Origin: an uncultured Peptococcaceae bacterium
GTDB taxonomy: Bacteria; Bacillota; Peptococcia; Peptococcales; Peptococcaceae
Assembly (NCBI GenBank): GCA_900552455.1
Contig: URZX01000021.1
Location: forward strand, 1-47,032
Direction: 5' to 3'
Length of the DNA: 47,032 nt
Shown here: positions 24,387 through 33,507 of the stretch, piece by piece
Layout of the letters: every line of letters starts with the position of its first letter
Position numbering within the stretch: the stretch's first letter is position 1
The notes under the pieces: generated by a model
Database searches by the model: none
What the model was told of the DNA's origin: nothing
The model's input: the letters and a program-made list of their open reading frames with translations, nothing else
Made by a program: the position numbers and the translations under genes

Positions 24387-27300
24387 ATTTCAATCCACCC
24401 ATCCCGTGTGGGATGGAACGTCATGAGCCCAATGCTGTAGCAATCAAACTTGTATTTTAATCCACTCACCCCGTGTGGGGTGAGACACGGAGCAGCCCTC
24501 CAACGTGGCGCGCCAGTTAAAATTTCAATCCACTCACCCCGTGTGGGGTGAGACAGCCTTCGCCAGGATGCAGCTGTCTGCCCATACGAATTTCAATCCA
24601 CTCACCCCGTGTGGGGTGAGACCCTTTCGCCCACTGCTCGTAGTGGTAGACGTTGCCGATTTCAATCCACTCACCCCGTGTGGGGTGAGACCCTGCACAC
24701 TGCCAGCCTTACCAGCCTTATCTCCATTTCAATCCACTCACCCCGTGTGGGGTGAGACAAGCGCCACCGCTGACATCTATGTTATAAATCGCATTTCAAT
24801 CCACCCATCCCGTGTGGGATGGGACCAGATCACCCGCCGCCAATCGTCGCCGCTCGCCGATTTCAATCCACCCATCCCGTGTGGGATGGGACTGGATGCG
24901 ACTGGCGTCACGCTCGCCCGCGTCGACATTTCAATCCACCCATCCCGTGTGGGATGGGACGGCCTATTCTGCGCCACTCGCTGCAAGCTACGTGATTTCA
25001 ATCCACCCATCCCGTGTGGGATGGGACCATCATCGCAGGTGTCCTTGTTGACGATGATCGGCATTTCAATCCACCCATCCCGTGTGGGATGGGACGGATG
25101 GCCTGGGAGCGCATGATGATCTACATCCCCATTTCAATCCACCCATCCCGTGTGGGATGGGACGAAAAAACTGAGTGGCACCGGTGCCACTGTGGCTATT
25201 TCAATCCACCCATCCCGTGTGGGATGGGACGCGGATGTGTGGGATTTTGCGCGCCGCTACGGGAAATTTCAATCCACCCATCCCGTGTGGGATGGGACGC
25301 GTCGGCAAGGTGACCGAATGCACGCTCGTCAGCATTTCAATCCACCCATCCCGTGTGGGATGGGACTTCCGTCTTGTCCTTGTACTTCGGCTGTTGACCA
25401 TTTCAATCCACCCATCCCGTGTGGGATGGGACGAATCTACATCGTGAAAAGTTTGGCCGGCTTCCTATTTCAATCCACCCATCCCGTGTGGGATGGGACG
25501 CCTTTAAGGAGCTGCTGGATATCCGTCGTTATATTTCAATCCACCCATCCCGTGTGGGATGGGACTAGAGGCCTTGCAGATCGAGGCAATCAACAACGTA
25601 TTTCAATCCACCCATCCCGTGTGGGATGGGACATAATTGCCGAGCGTATCGACTGACACGCCAAGATTTCAATCCACCCATCCCGTGTGGGATGGGACTC
25701 ATCTGGCTATTTTTGCGCCAGCATGGATTTTCTATTTCAATCCACCCATCCCGTGTGGGATGGGACGCTGGGAAGTAGATAGGGCATTTTTATAAGGAGA
25801 TTTCAATCCACCCATCCCGTGTGGGATGGGACTAGAGTCCTTGAGGATTGAGGCAATCAACAACGTATTTCAATCCACCCATCCCGTGTGGGATGGGACC
25901 TATAGCGACGACATGAAAGAGCTGGCGGAAAAAATTTCAATCCACCCATCCCGTGTGGGATGGGACACTGTCTCGCACGGCGTTTATCCCGTCTGAGGGG
26001 AATTTCAATCCACCCATCCCGTGTGGGATGGGACTTGCAAAAGAACGATACTCAGACTTTTATGCAGCAATTTCAATCCACCCATCCCGTGTGGGATGGG
26101 ACTCCTGAACAAAATCAGCGATATTTGCATCTCCATATTTCAATCCACCCATCCCGTGTGGGATGGGACCTGGGTTGCGTACATAATCATTATGCGCATC
26201 GAGAATTTCAATCCACCCATCCCGTGTGGGATGGGACACTGGACGCGCTCTCGGACTGCCTGAGGACGTGCAATTTCAATCCACCCATCCCGTGTGGGAT
26301 GGGACAACGCGGCAAGCGCGCAACTATTGGCAGGGTCAAATTTCAATCCACCCATCCCGTGTGGGATGGGACATGATTTATGCGTTTATTTTGATGGTTA
26401 TATAGTGATTTCAATCCACCCATCCCGTGTGGGATGGGACGTGGGCGTATCATATTATATCCGCAGCCATTGGATATTTCAATCCACCCATCCCGTGTGG
26501 GATGGGACAAACGACATTAAGCCATTATCGACAATGAGTAATATTTCAATCCACCCATCCCGTGTGGGATGGGACCAGGTTATCGAATTTTATTAAGGAG
26601 TAAACTATGATTTCAATCCACCCATCCCGTGTGGGATGGGACGGCTATCTCATCATGGAGTTCAAGTCGATTCTGGAATTTCAATCCACCCATCCCGTGT
26701 GGGATGGGACATATCTGATCCCTGATAGGCATCTGTACCAGTAATTTCAATCCACCCATCCCGTGTGGGATGGGACAGATCGGTCATTTCTTCCTGAGAA
26801 ATGTAGTGCGATTTCAATCCACCCATCCCGTGTGGGATGGGACTTTCTTCGCTCAATGGAGATACCTCCTTTTAATAATTTCAATCCACCCATCCCGTGT
26901 GGGATGGGACTTTTAGGATGACAATCAGTGGAAACGGGACTTGTAATTTCAATCCACCCATCCCGTGTGGGATGGGACGTTTGCGTACAGCACGTGTCTG
27001 AGTTAATCATGAATTTCAATCCACCCATCCCGTGTGGGATGGGACGATGAGATTGAGAGAAGGAAGGTTGAGTGATTATATTTCAATCCACCCATCCCGT
27101 GTGGGATGGGACAATGTCAGTAAAAATCGTGATACAATATAAACTGATTTCAATCCACCCATCCCGTGTGGGATGGGACATGGCAAGGGTAATCTCAAGC
27201 CGGGTGTGAGTAAGATTTCAATCCACCCATCCCGTGTGGGATGGGACTCAGCTGCCGCCAGTGCAGCGCACAGCGACCAGCATTTCAATCCACCCATCCC

Positions 27301-27987
27301 GTGTGGGATGGGACTCGAGCGCCTCGTATTGGGAGATATTTTTTGTGGATTTCAATCCACCCATCCCGTGTGGGATGGGACGTGGAATTAGCGGCAACCG
27401 CCATCACACATACAACATTTCAATCCACCCATCCCGTGTGGGATGGGACGGCCGTCATGGCAACGCGCAGGGGCTGCTGCCGTTATTTCAATCCACCCAT
27501 CCCGTGTGGGATGGGACTTTAATGCCAGTTACACTTCAACAGGCTCGTCTATTTCAATCCACCCATCCCGTGTGGGATGGGACCTTGTTCTTCGCGCTGC
27601 ACGCGGTGATCTATCCATTTCAATCCACCCATCCCGTGTGGGATGGGACTAAAGGCGGCGTGACCATCACCAGAGACGGCTACATTTCAATCCACCCATC
27701 CCGTGTGGGATGGGACATTACCCGATCGTGCGGAACGTAGAAGCGTTTAACATTTCAATCCACCCATCCCGTGTGGGATGGGACCTCTGACTCAGATCGC
27801 AGATGATAAGGCGACTGGCATTTCAATCCACCCATCCCGTGTGGGATGGGACGTCGCAAGTGAGTGCAAACGCGAAGCGTGAATTGTTATTTCAATCCAC
27901 CCATCCCGTGTGGGATGGGACTGCAATATTGTTCAACTCAAAGTCCCCCCAACCATTTCAATCCACCCATCCCGTGTGGGATGGGAC
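24387..27987 (-). CRISPR. Type I-C CRISPR array, 54 repeats and 53 spacers
   Basis: Fifty-four 33-bp repeats with 33-36-bp spacers. On the minus strand each repeat starts GTCCCATCC and ends GGATTGAAAT, the usual I-C repeat end and crRNA handle side. The array is therefore read from high to low coordinates, with the leader at the cas2 side and the oldest spacers near 24400. The repeat hairpin is CCCATCCC/GGGATGGG with a four-base loop. Repeat 1 (24387-24419), farthest from the leader, has G31 changed to A. Repeats 2-6 (24454-24758) have two paired changes that keep the stem, and repeat 2 also has C5 to T. The other 48 repeats read as identical. No cas6 is expected, since Cas5c processes I-C transcripts. 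Confidence 0.99.
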
Positions 27988-28172
27988 AGCAAAAAATATA
28001 TGATTACATACATTTCTTGCGATAGCTATCCTTTTTGTCAAATCTTTAGATTGCACAAAATGACAGCTTACTCATACTCATAGTAAATCAATCACTACTA
28101 AAACTATTTGTAAATTCTTTTTAATGCGAACCCCCTTAAGAAGCCATGATCACTTATAGTTCGCACTCTACT
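27988..28172 (-). promoter_or_regulatory. CRISPR leader
   Basis: AT-rich, gene-free 185 bp between cas2 and the first (newest) repeat. At its cas2-proximal end is an inverted repeat, TGCGAAC (28125-28131) and GTTCGCA (28159-28165), with a C5 run beside the first arm. This arrangement resembles leaders of other I-C loci as I recall them. A TTGACA is present about 65 bp from the first repeat on the minus strand, but no well-spaced -10 could be assigned. Confidence 0.75.
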
Positions 28173-28463
28173 TCACACTTCTAGCAAGCCTTCAGGGTCA
28201 TAGCTTTCTTTAATACCAAAGTGTTCTATTTTGGTATTATATTTATTTCCAAGGTAATAGAATCTCAAACTATCTTTCTTATCATCCATAAGCTTTAACA
28301 GAGTCCGCTGTAGTTGTTTGCACTGTGCTGCATCTAGATTGCATTCAAAAACAGAGTTTTGCACGCGTTGCCCATAATTGACGCACTGTTTCGCTATTTT
28401 TCTTAATCTAGTTTTTCCTGAAGCATCGGTTGTGTTAACATCGTATGTTATTAGCACCATCAT
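28173..28463 (-). CDS. cas2: Cas2, CRISPR spacer-acquisition protein
   Basis: A 96-residue Cas2, normal length for type I-C. It begins MMVLITYDVNTTD, with the conserved first beta strand and Asp, followed by KRLRKIA-type and GQRVQNSVFECNLD segments. It forms the structural core of the Cas1-Cas2 integrase that inserts new spacers at the leader-repeat junction. It is the last gene of the cas operon, 12 bp after cas1 and next to the leader. Confidence 0.97.
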   Translation of the reverse strand: MMVLITYDVNTTDASGKTRLRKIAKQCVNYGQRVQNSVFECNLDAAQCKQLQRTLLKLMDDKKDSLRFYYLGNKYNTKIEHFGIKESYDPEGLLEV

Positions 28464-28475
28464 TTTGTATTTACC

Positions 28476-29510
28476 TCACTTCCACAGAAAAGCTGGGTAG
28501 CCATCCAAATCACCACGTAAATATCGTGCAAGTAACAACGCCTGTACATATGGAACCAGTCCCCATGAAATTTTTTCTTCCAGATAAGGATGCTTTAATT
28601 CATCTTTTTTACGAATTCTCCACTGCTTAAAAAATGTGCTTCGTGCTTGATCTGTCATCCGTACTGCCCCATTTTCAGCAGTAATAAAATCATCGGCATT
28701 TATTACCTGATTATTAATCAAAGTTAATACAAATCGATCCGCAAAACACGGTCTTAATTCTTCCATTAAATCTAGCGCCAATGATTCCCTTCCAGGACGA
28801 TCTCGATGCATAAACCCAACATAAGAATCCAAACCAACACTTTCTAACGCTGCTGCGCAATCGTGCTCTAAAAGCATATAGGAAAATGACAACATTGCAT
28901 TAACATTATCCAATGGTGGGCGTCGATTTCTTTCGTGATAAAAGAAGTTGTTCTTGTCTCGCAAGATCATATCGTCGAACACGCTAAAGTAAACTTTAGA
29001 TGCTGCGCCTTCCCAACCACGCAAGGCTTCTAAATCTGTTTCCATATAGACATTAGGAAGAATACCTTGAAGGGTTTCTGAAGCATTTTGAAATTTATCT
29101 TGGGAAATTCTTTGTGGATGGTCACGACGCGTTCTTTCTATACTCCATCGCGCATTATAAAGTTTGCCAAAAATAAAGTTTTTTGCAACTTCACAGCTCC
29201 GCGACAAATCATCTGCAAGGCGATATTGAGCTCTTCGCAGCAATACATTTTGCCCTTTTCCATTTCCTGTTACGCGTGCTAAAAAGCGACCGCTCGGTGT
29301 GCAAAACGATAATCCGATTTTACGTTCCGCGCAGGCACCCATTAGGGCTGAAGAAGCCCCAGCATAAGAAAAAGAAATTACGTCAGATAAATTTACAAAA
29401 GGGAATCGACCAATTTCTTCACTTCCTTCTTTTGCAACAATATTCTCACCATCTAACGTTAGATAAGCATTTTCCGAGGTTACAAAGAGTGTATTTAACA
29501 ACTTCCTCAT
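28476..29510 (-). CDS. cas1: Cas1, CRISPR integrase
   Basis: A 344-residue Cas1 of the I-C type. The N-terminal beta domain starts LLNTLFVTSENAYLTLDGEN. The C-terminal helical catalytic domain contains LDNVNAMLSFSYMLLEHDC, GLDSYVGFMHRDRPGRESLA and LDLMEELRP, with the Glu, His and Asp metal ligands in these blocks. It catalyses integration of prespacers with Cas2. The start overlaps the cas4 stop (ATGA). Confidence 0.97.
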   Translation of the reverse strand: MRKLLNTLFVTSENAYLTLDGENIVAKEGSEEIGRFPFVNLSDVISFSYAGASSALMGACAERKIGLSFCTPSGRFLARVTGNGKGQNVLLRRAQYRLADDLSRSCEVAKNFIFGKLYNARWSIERTRRDHPQRISQDKFQNASETLQGILPNVYMETDLEALRGWEGAASKVYFSVFDDMILRDKNNFFYHERNRRPPLDNVNAMLSFSYMLLEHDCAAALESVGLDSYVGFMHRDRPGRESLALDLMEELRPCFADRFVLTLINNQVINADDFITAENGAVRMTDQARSTFFKQWRIRKKDELKHPYLEEKISWGLVPYVQALLLARYLRGDLDGYPAFLWK

Positions 29511-30170
29511 CTCTCGTCCTCCAAATGTGCTTTATAGTATGCGTTCACCGATTTTTTCTTCATTAAAATTGGCAAGCAGATTTCTTTTAAGGAACAGGCA
29601 TTACACGCTTTTGTCCGTTTTACTTTCGGAGTGTGTTTACGTTGATACAATTGATGCATTTCTGTTGCAGCGTTTCTCACTTCATCCCTAAGTTCCTGGG
29701 TAAGTGGTACTTTCACTCGTCTTCGTGTTTCTCCAAAATATAAAACGCCTTCCGGAATTGTGCAGCAAAGCATCTCTTCCAGACACATTGCTTGTGCACA
29801 AAGCTGCACATCATTGGCATGATCATCCCGTGGTCGACCTTTTTTATATTCCACTGGGCAGGGTTGAAAGTTTCCTTCCACCCCTGCCAATGAAATTCCA
29901 GTTTTCGAACGTCTGAATTCTACGACATCACAAGCCCCACTAATTCCCAAGCTCCTTGAATACACACGCATATCTCGCGTAATGATCAAATCTCCTCGTC
30001 GTTCTCTCTGTGAGGCATCGTGTGCGCGTTCATGCAAAATCCTTCCTTCAATAGTCCTGACATTTTCTTCCCATTGTTTTTCAATGTGGATCAGCGCCCA
30101 TTGACGTCGACAAAAAAATAAAATGCTGCAACCCAGATAACTGCAAATAATCCTCTTCATTATATTCCAT
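29507..30170 (-). CDS. cas4: Cas4, prespacer-processing nuclease, with an apparent frameshift near codon 20
   Basis: The main frame (217 codons from ATG 30160) is a Cas4/RecB-like nuclease: FCRRQWALIHIEKQW, GRILHERAHD, then ACDVVEFRR and PVEYKKGRP of the nuclease core. One N-terminal Cys and C-terminal CNACSLKEIC would bind an Fe-S cluster. The normal N-terminus is in another frame: ATG 30170, next to GAGGTGATCG, encodes MEYNEEDYLQLSGLQHFIF, which matches the family and must join CRRQWAL after a T7 run (30112-30118 on the plus strand). One T fewer would restore the frame. It may be a true inactivation, slippage or a sequencing error. From ATG 30170 it would overlap cas7 by 11 bases. Confidence 0.88.
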
Positions 30171-31005
30171 CGATCACCTCGGGAACTAATCCTGGCAATG
30201 CCGCAATTGTCACATTATAGTCCTCATAACATTCTGGAATCTGAACATCTTCTTTTGGTTCAATTTTAACTGAACGATGCACTTTTGCAGATGAATACTG
30301 CCCATCTTTACAATTATGCTCCCACCAATATACGCGCTTCACTTCCATAGATCCATCCGGCCGAGCTGAAGAAGCGTCATTGATGAATAAGGTTCGCAGG
30401 CATTCTTTAATCACATTGGCATCTTCCTGGGAAAACCCGGTCTTTTCAGCAAGTTGCACATTAATGGAACCTTTCAGCAGATAAACGCCAAAACGAACAA
30501 AGTGTTTCATGCCCATGGTGTCCGACGTACGCTGTCCCTTATCACTTTTCTCACCATTTACACTCTTTGTGATTTGCAATGATTCAATCTCGATCGGAGA
30601 TACACTCACCGCCTGATGAATGGATACTGGCCCACGTACACCTACAGACATCCCCTTTGTATCCTTAAACGCAAAAACTTGCCCAAAAGCACGAACATCC
30701 AACCATTTTTCACAAGCAATTCGTGCGTATTCTTCACGGTCCTTGATGCCCTTCATCGTTGCAGATGCACGTTCACTTAAACTTCCAAACCCATCATCAC
30801 AACGATCCTCAGATTGTACAAATACTGATTGTCCTAAATCTTGCATACGATTTCTAATTTTTCTTTTAATGCAAACATCTGACATTTCTCCGAAACCATT
30901 GTAATCTACCCGTGGACGATTGCCATTCAACGGATCACCATTCGCATTTGCACGCTCAACACTCAAGATCGCTACAAAATCAATTTTATGATTTAAATTA
31001 GTCAT
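30160..31005 (-). CDS. cas7c: Cas7c (Csd2), Cascade backbone protein
   Basis: A 281-residue protein started at ATG 31005 (MTNLNHKIDF), which has GGAGGAAG upstream; the longer frame lacks a ribosome site. ATLSVERANANGDPLNGNRP-type text (here AILSVERANANGDPLNGNRP) and CIKRKIRNRMQD are diagnostic for Csd2. It binds along the crRNA in several copies to form the I-C surveillance complex. Its start overlaps the cas8c stop by eight bases. Confidence 0.97.
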   Translation of the reverse strand: MTNLNHKIDFVAILSVERANANGDPLNGNRPRVDYNGFGEMSDVCIKRKIRNRMQDLGQSVFVQSEDRCDDGFGSLSERASATMKGIKDREEYARIACEKWLDVRAFGQVFAFKDTKGMSVGVRGPVSIHQAVSVSPIEIESLQITKSVNGEKSDKGQRTSDTMGMKHFVRFGVYLLKGSINVQLAEKTGFSQEDANVIKECLRTLFINDASSARPDGSMEVKRVYWWEHNCKDGQYSSAKVHRSVKIEPKEDVQIPECYEDYNVTIAALPGLVPEVIDGI

Positions 31006-32770
31006 CGTTTTCTTCCTCCATTTTTTCTGATTTTGATTTATATAATTCATTTTGCTGCAAATAGTATCCCATCAAATAGGTTTCTTTAAGCGGACGATTT
31101 AATTCCTCATCAGAAAGTCCTAGTGCTGAAATATGTGCCATAATCTCCTCTAGCAACTTCTGATAATTTGTCTGAATGCCATAAGGCAATTTTGATAAAT
31201 ATGGAACACGAATCCTTTCATAGATTACTTTAAAAGTCTGGTACGGTCTGCGTGTATATACAGACAGTAGACGAATCGCATTGGTTTCTCTTTCCTTGTC
31301 ATTATCCTTTTCAATCTTTTCCATGACTGCCAACAATCGCCCAAATTGATAACTTCGATCCAATTTATCTACATCCAAGCTCATGCTCCATTCCTCCCCT
31401 AAATCATAGCGATATTTTCTTACCACTGCGCAAGCAACAAACAAGATTTGTCGCCATATTTTATTATCATAGGCCTGTGGCATCGATGCACGATGTACTA
31501 AGGCACGCATAGTATCTGCAGGCATCTTCGCTTGATCGATGCGGCATGCCAACAATCGCTGCACCTGTCCACCCATCACACGATCATCTGTTTTTAGACG
31601 ATCTCCCTGTTGTGTACCAAAAGCGCAATTTACAATCTGCCTCAAAGCAGGTGACTGAATGCCAAACTGATTATTATACCAGCAACATTTTTCGTCCCAA
31701 TCAAATAATCGCTGAAGAAAATCCGACTCCTGCAATTCATTATAATAAGTTAACGCCAAACGGCCACTTGTTGCCGCATCAAAGGCCACAATTACAGTAC
31801 GATCATTTGGTTTTAATGCTGTCTGCCAGCCATTCAACGTATCTTGTAATTGTTTTTTATAATCTTCTGGTTCAACGGCAACTTCCAGATCTTTAACAAG
31901 CGAATAAAATGGGCTAGCAATTTCTCTCAAAGTAGGATTCCAACAAACAAAAGTACGCCCTCCTATAGAGACACCATAGTTTGCAACCAACCACCGCAAC
32001 GCACTATGCGCTTTCTGTGAAGCTTCATAACTGATCTCAACGACCTGATCTGCCTCAGTAAATCGCCCGAGATAGGTAAATCCACTGGTATCATTTGATG
32101 AAATCAACTTAGCATTCCCATTTAACGCTACGATTCCCTTTGGATGCTGTATCGCTGCCCGAGCGCTTTTTCCTGTGATCATGCAAAAGTTCTTTTTCTC
32201 ATCAATAAATAAACTGTCATAGTAATCAATAAAAGATTGAAACAGTGACGGATCACTCCAACACGCCTCATCTTCTCCACTGTTTTGCACGCGCCAGCAA
32301 ACCAGCATTTTTTCGTTCTTAGGCTGACCTTTATCGTTTAATTCTATGATTCCGGCATTCTCCAAATCTTTCAAAATGGTACCGTGTTTTACGTAAATAA
32401 GAATGGGGTTTAATTTTGGATGCGTGTATTGAGAAGATGCCCATTGTTCTAGTTGGCTAAGATATGCTTGATATTTTTTTTCATTATTCGGTGCCAGATA
32501 AGACAACTGATCACACAATGGGTGCGCACATACTCCACTCGTTCTTCCAGAAGAGCTTTCCGTCACTGGAATGATGATCTTAGGATCACTTTTGTCCACC
32601 AAACGAGAAGACACGTAGTATCCTTCCATATCCAGTGTAATCTCCAGATCAGCACGCGTAATCATATGAGATATCGGGGCTAAAGGTACCCCACCATTAT
32701 TTACTTTACCTACATGATTATGCCTTTCCAGTTCATCATATGTCTTAACCGCTTGTTGCAATAATCCCAT
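30998..32770 (-). CDS. cas8c: Cas8c (Csd1), Cascade large subunit
   Basis: A 590-residue protein matching Csd1 in length and position. It begins MGLLQQAVKTYDELERHNHV and carries GRTSGVCAHPLCDQLSYLAP, WWRV-like ACWSDPSLFQSFIDYY, and C-terminal YLMGYYLQQNELYKSK, all typical of the family. In type I-C it recognises the PAM, and an internally started C-terminal fragment usually serves as Cas11; I did not locate that internal start with certainty. It shares one base with the cas5c stop (TAATG). Confidence 0.96.
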   Translation of the reverse strand: MGLLQQAVKTYDELERHNHVGKVNNGGVPLAPISHMITRADLEITLDMEGYYVSSRLVDKSDPKIIIPVTESSSGRTSGVCAHPLCDQLSYLAPNNEKKYQAYLSQLEQWASSQYTHPKLNPILIYVKHGTILKDLENAGIIELNDKGQPKNEKMLVCWRVQNSGEDEACWSDPSLFQSFIDYYDSLFIDEKKNFCMITGKSARAAIQHPKGIVALNGNAKLISSNDTSGFTYLGRFTEADQVVEISYEASQKAHSALRWLVANYGVSIGGRTFVCWNPTLREIASPFYSLVKDLEVAVEPEDYKKQLQDTLNGWQTALKPNDRTVIVAFDAATSGRLALTYYNELQESDFLQRLFDWDEKCCWYNNQFGIQSPALRQIVNCAFGTQQGDRLKTDDRVMGGQVQRLLACRIDQAKMPADTMRALVHRASMPQAYDNKIWRQILFVACAVVRKYRYDLGEEWSMSLDVDKLDRSYQFGRLLAVMEKIEKDNDKERETNAIRLLSVYTRRPYQTFKVIYERIRVPYLSKLPYGIQTNYQKLLEEIMAHISALGLSDEELNRPLKETYLMGYYLQQNELYKSKSEKMEEENDD

Positions 32771-33507
32771 TATTTCACCTCCTCAAACTCACCTAATCCA
32801 CTAAAATTCTTTGTTTCATGTCCAAATGATTTCATATCCATCTCTCGAACGGTTTTCTGGAGAACACATTCTTCCGGTCGAGGAAATTCGATAACTCCCT
32901 TTTTCATCACAGGATTCCAAAAACGTACTGTCATTTTACCCTCGGTCTCTTTAGAATAAGCCTCATCAGCATACGTGATGCCGTGATACATCAAGCCAAA
33001 TGACAGTTCCGCAAGGTTATCATACGCACCTTCCCCTTCTCCAAATTGGCAAGGCTCCACATAACCCTGACATTCACGTGCTCCCAGAAAAACATCTCGC
33101 CTACCGCCTTTTCGAATCATTTTTTTCGCGATCTCGTGATGCTTGTTCTCATTACGATCCTGTGCCAGTTCTGGACGATTTTCATTCCATTCAAAATGTG
33201 CACGCACCTGATAGCGGCAGTCCTTCAAGTAAGTATAATAGGCCAGGTCGTTTCCGCCATAATACTTGATCGGTCGAATGCCCTTTACTTCGGTCTGGAT
33301 TGGATTCATAATTCGCACAGCATCAATAATCCAAATCAAAGTAGGCTTCCAATACACTGACATCAGGATACCTTTAAGCGCTTCATAAGTTGGAATTTGA
33401 TAGGTGGATTTTTCTCCACCTATACGCGTGATCGGATCAGAAAATAGTCCATAGTCTCCTGACACTTCAAATTCCACAATGTTGGGATATACCGTATTTT
33501 TCATCAT
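32770..33507 (-). CDS. cas5c: Cas5c (Csd5), repeat-processing Cascade subunit
   Basis: A 245-residue protein. The start is ATG 33507 or the next ATG at 33504; GGAGG lies four or seven bases upstream. It begins NTVYPNIVEFEVSGDYGLF and contains KSTYQIPTYEALKGILMSVYW and RRDVFLGARECQGYVEP, as in Cas5c. In type I-C systems this protein also cuts the precursor crRNA, replacing Cas6, which is indeed absent here. It overlaps the cas3 stop by one base. Confidence 0.96.
   Translation of the reverse strand: MMKNTVYPNIVEFEVSGDYGLFSDPITRIGGEKSTYQIPTYEALKGILMSVYWKPTLIWIIDAVRIMNPIQTEVKGIRPIKYYGGNDLAYYTYLKDCRYQVRAHFEWNENRPELAQDRNENKHHEIAKKMIRKGGRRDVFLGARECQGYVEPCQFGEGEGAYDNLAELSFGLMYHGITYADEAYSKETEGKMTVRFWNPVMKKGVIEFPRPEECVLQKTVREMDMKSFGHETKNFSGLGEFEEVK

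Noticed and set aside
24505..27740. Open frames inside the CRISPR array encoding repeated STHPVWDG-like peptides
   Set aside because: They are translations of the repeats and spacers, not genes.
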